DNA of 64,000 nucleotides from Microbacterium sp. SS28. GTDB lineage: Bacteria > Actinomycetota > Actinomycetes > Actinomycetales > Microbacteriaceae. Positions 63,909-64,000 of the stretch are shown here, piece after piece; the stretch's first letter is position 1; each line of letters begins with the position of its first letter. The notes below the pieces were generated by a model. It worked only from the letters and a program-made list of their open reading frames with translations. It did no database searches and was not told where the DNA came from. Made by a program: the position numbers and the translations under genes. Location of the stretch: the NCBI RefSeq assembly GCF_022761035.1, contig NZ_JAKWJP010000003.1:529157-593156 (forward strand). Reading direction: 5' to 3'.

Positions 63909-64000
63909 TCAATCGAGGGTTGGGGCACCTGGCTGGAGGGTCATGTAGACATCGACGTCGTCCTCCGAGAGGGTGACGAACCCATGACGCTCGTAGAGAC
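63909..64000 (-). CDS. GNAT family N-acetyltransferase, C-terminal fragment (runs off the window)
   Basis: Only the last 30 codons are present, reading LYERHGFVTLSEDDVDVYMT and ending QPGAPTLD. L-Y-E-R-x-G-F is the conserved late GNAT strand-helix (acetyl-CoA domain motif B region) and the following hydrophobic strand closes the fold. The stop TGA is at 63911-63909. Confidence 0.75.
   Translation of the reverse strand, partial: LYERHGFVTLSEDDVDVYMTLQPGAPTLD

Overview
The window is chromosomal DNA of a high-GC Gram-positive actinomycete, most likely Microbacteriaceae and plausibly Microbacterium. I infer this from roughly 70% GC, frequent GTG starts, many leaderless promoters (TAnnnT 6-7 nt before the start codon), a GuaB/GuaB3/GuaA/SURF1/DUF3817 neighbourhood, and family-typical dispersed intergenic repeats. 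No tRNA, rRNA or CRISPR was seen.

Region 1 (1-45.1 kb) looks like core chromosome. After the 5' end of a polysaccharide-lyase-8-like gene (edge) come acpS-alr-tsaE-tsaB-rimI-tsaD-DUF4190, a tightly overlapping group making holo-ACP, D-alanine and the tRNA t6A modification. Then follow a THUMP-like methyltransferase, groES under two CIRCE operators, rarD, a copA-csoR copper efflux operon with two CsoR-type operators, and a branched-chain-amino-acid ABC system (livJ on + converging on livHMGF on -). The purine cluster is guaB ... guaB3-SURF1-DUF3817-guaA, split by an MFS/TetR efflux pair, DUF2277 and an ABC-F ATPase. Next are a gluzincin-like membrane protease, a GT4 glycosyltransferase, a LigD-type polymerase, a large secreted 5'-nucleotidase, a Bax-inhibitor-1 protein, a glycerophosphodiesterase, a translationally coupled LLM-LLM-FAD oxidoreductase operon, a D-Ala-D-Ala carboxypeptidase with a changed SxN motif, a VOC protein, and a divergent vWA / HTH-fusion pair sharing an operator-like region.

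Region 2 (45.1-64 kb) looks accessory. Genes are sparser, intergenic gaps are longer, the GGATGC/GCATCC hexamer so common in region 1 drops to near expectation, and there are an IS30 transposase, a serine recombinase, gene remnants and many secreted or membrane-anchored proteins of unknown function. These include three neighbouring genes sharing an undescribed C-terminal domain, two secreted proteins that may share another domain (one fused to an esterase), a 59-residue Cys/Trp-rich protein, a three-gene two-component system with a stand-alone receiver, a secreted beta-helix protein and an MGT-type glycosyltransferase. The window ends in a GNAT gene fragment.

The best candidate for an undescribed system is the vWA / HTH-fusion module at 43.4-45.1 kb. 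The second is the three-member paralogous domain family at 45.7-47.9 kb.
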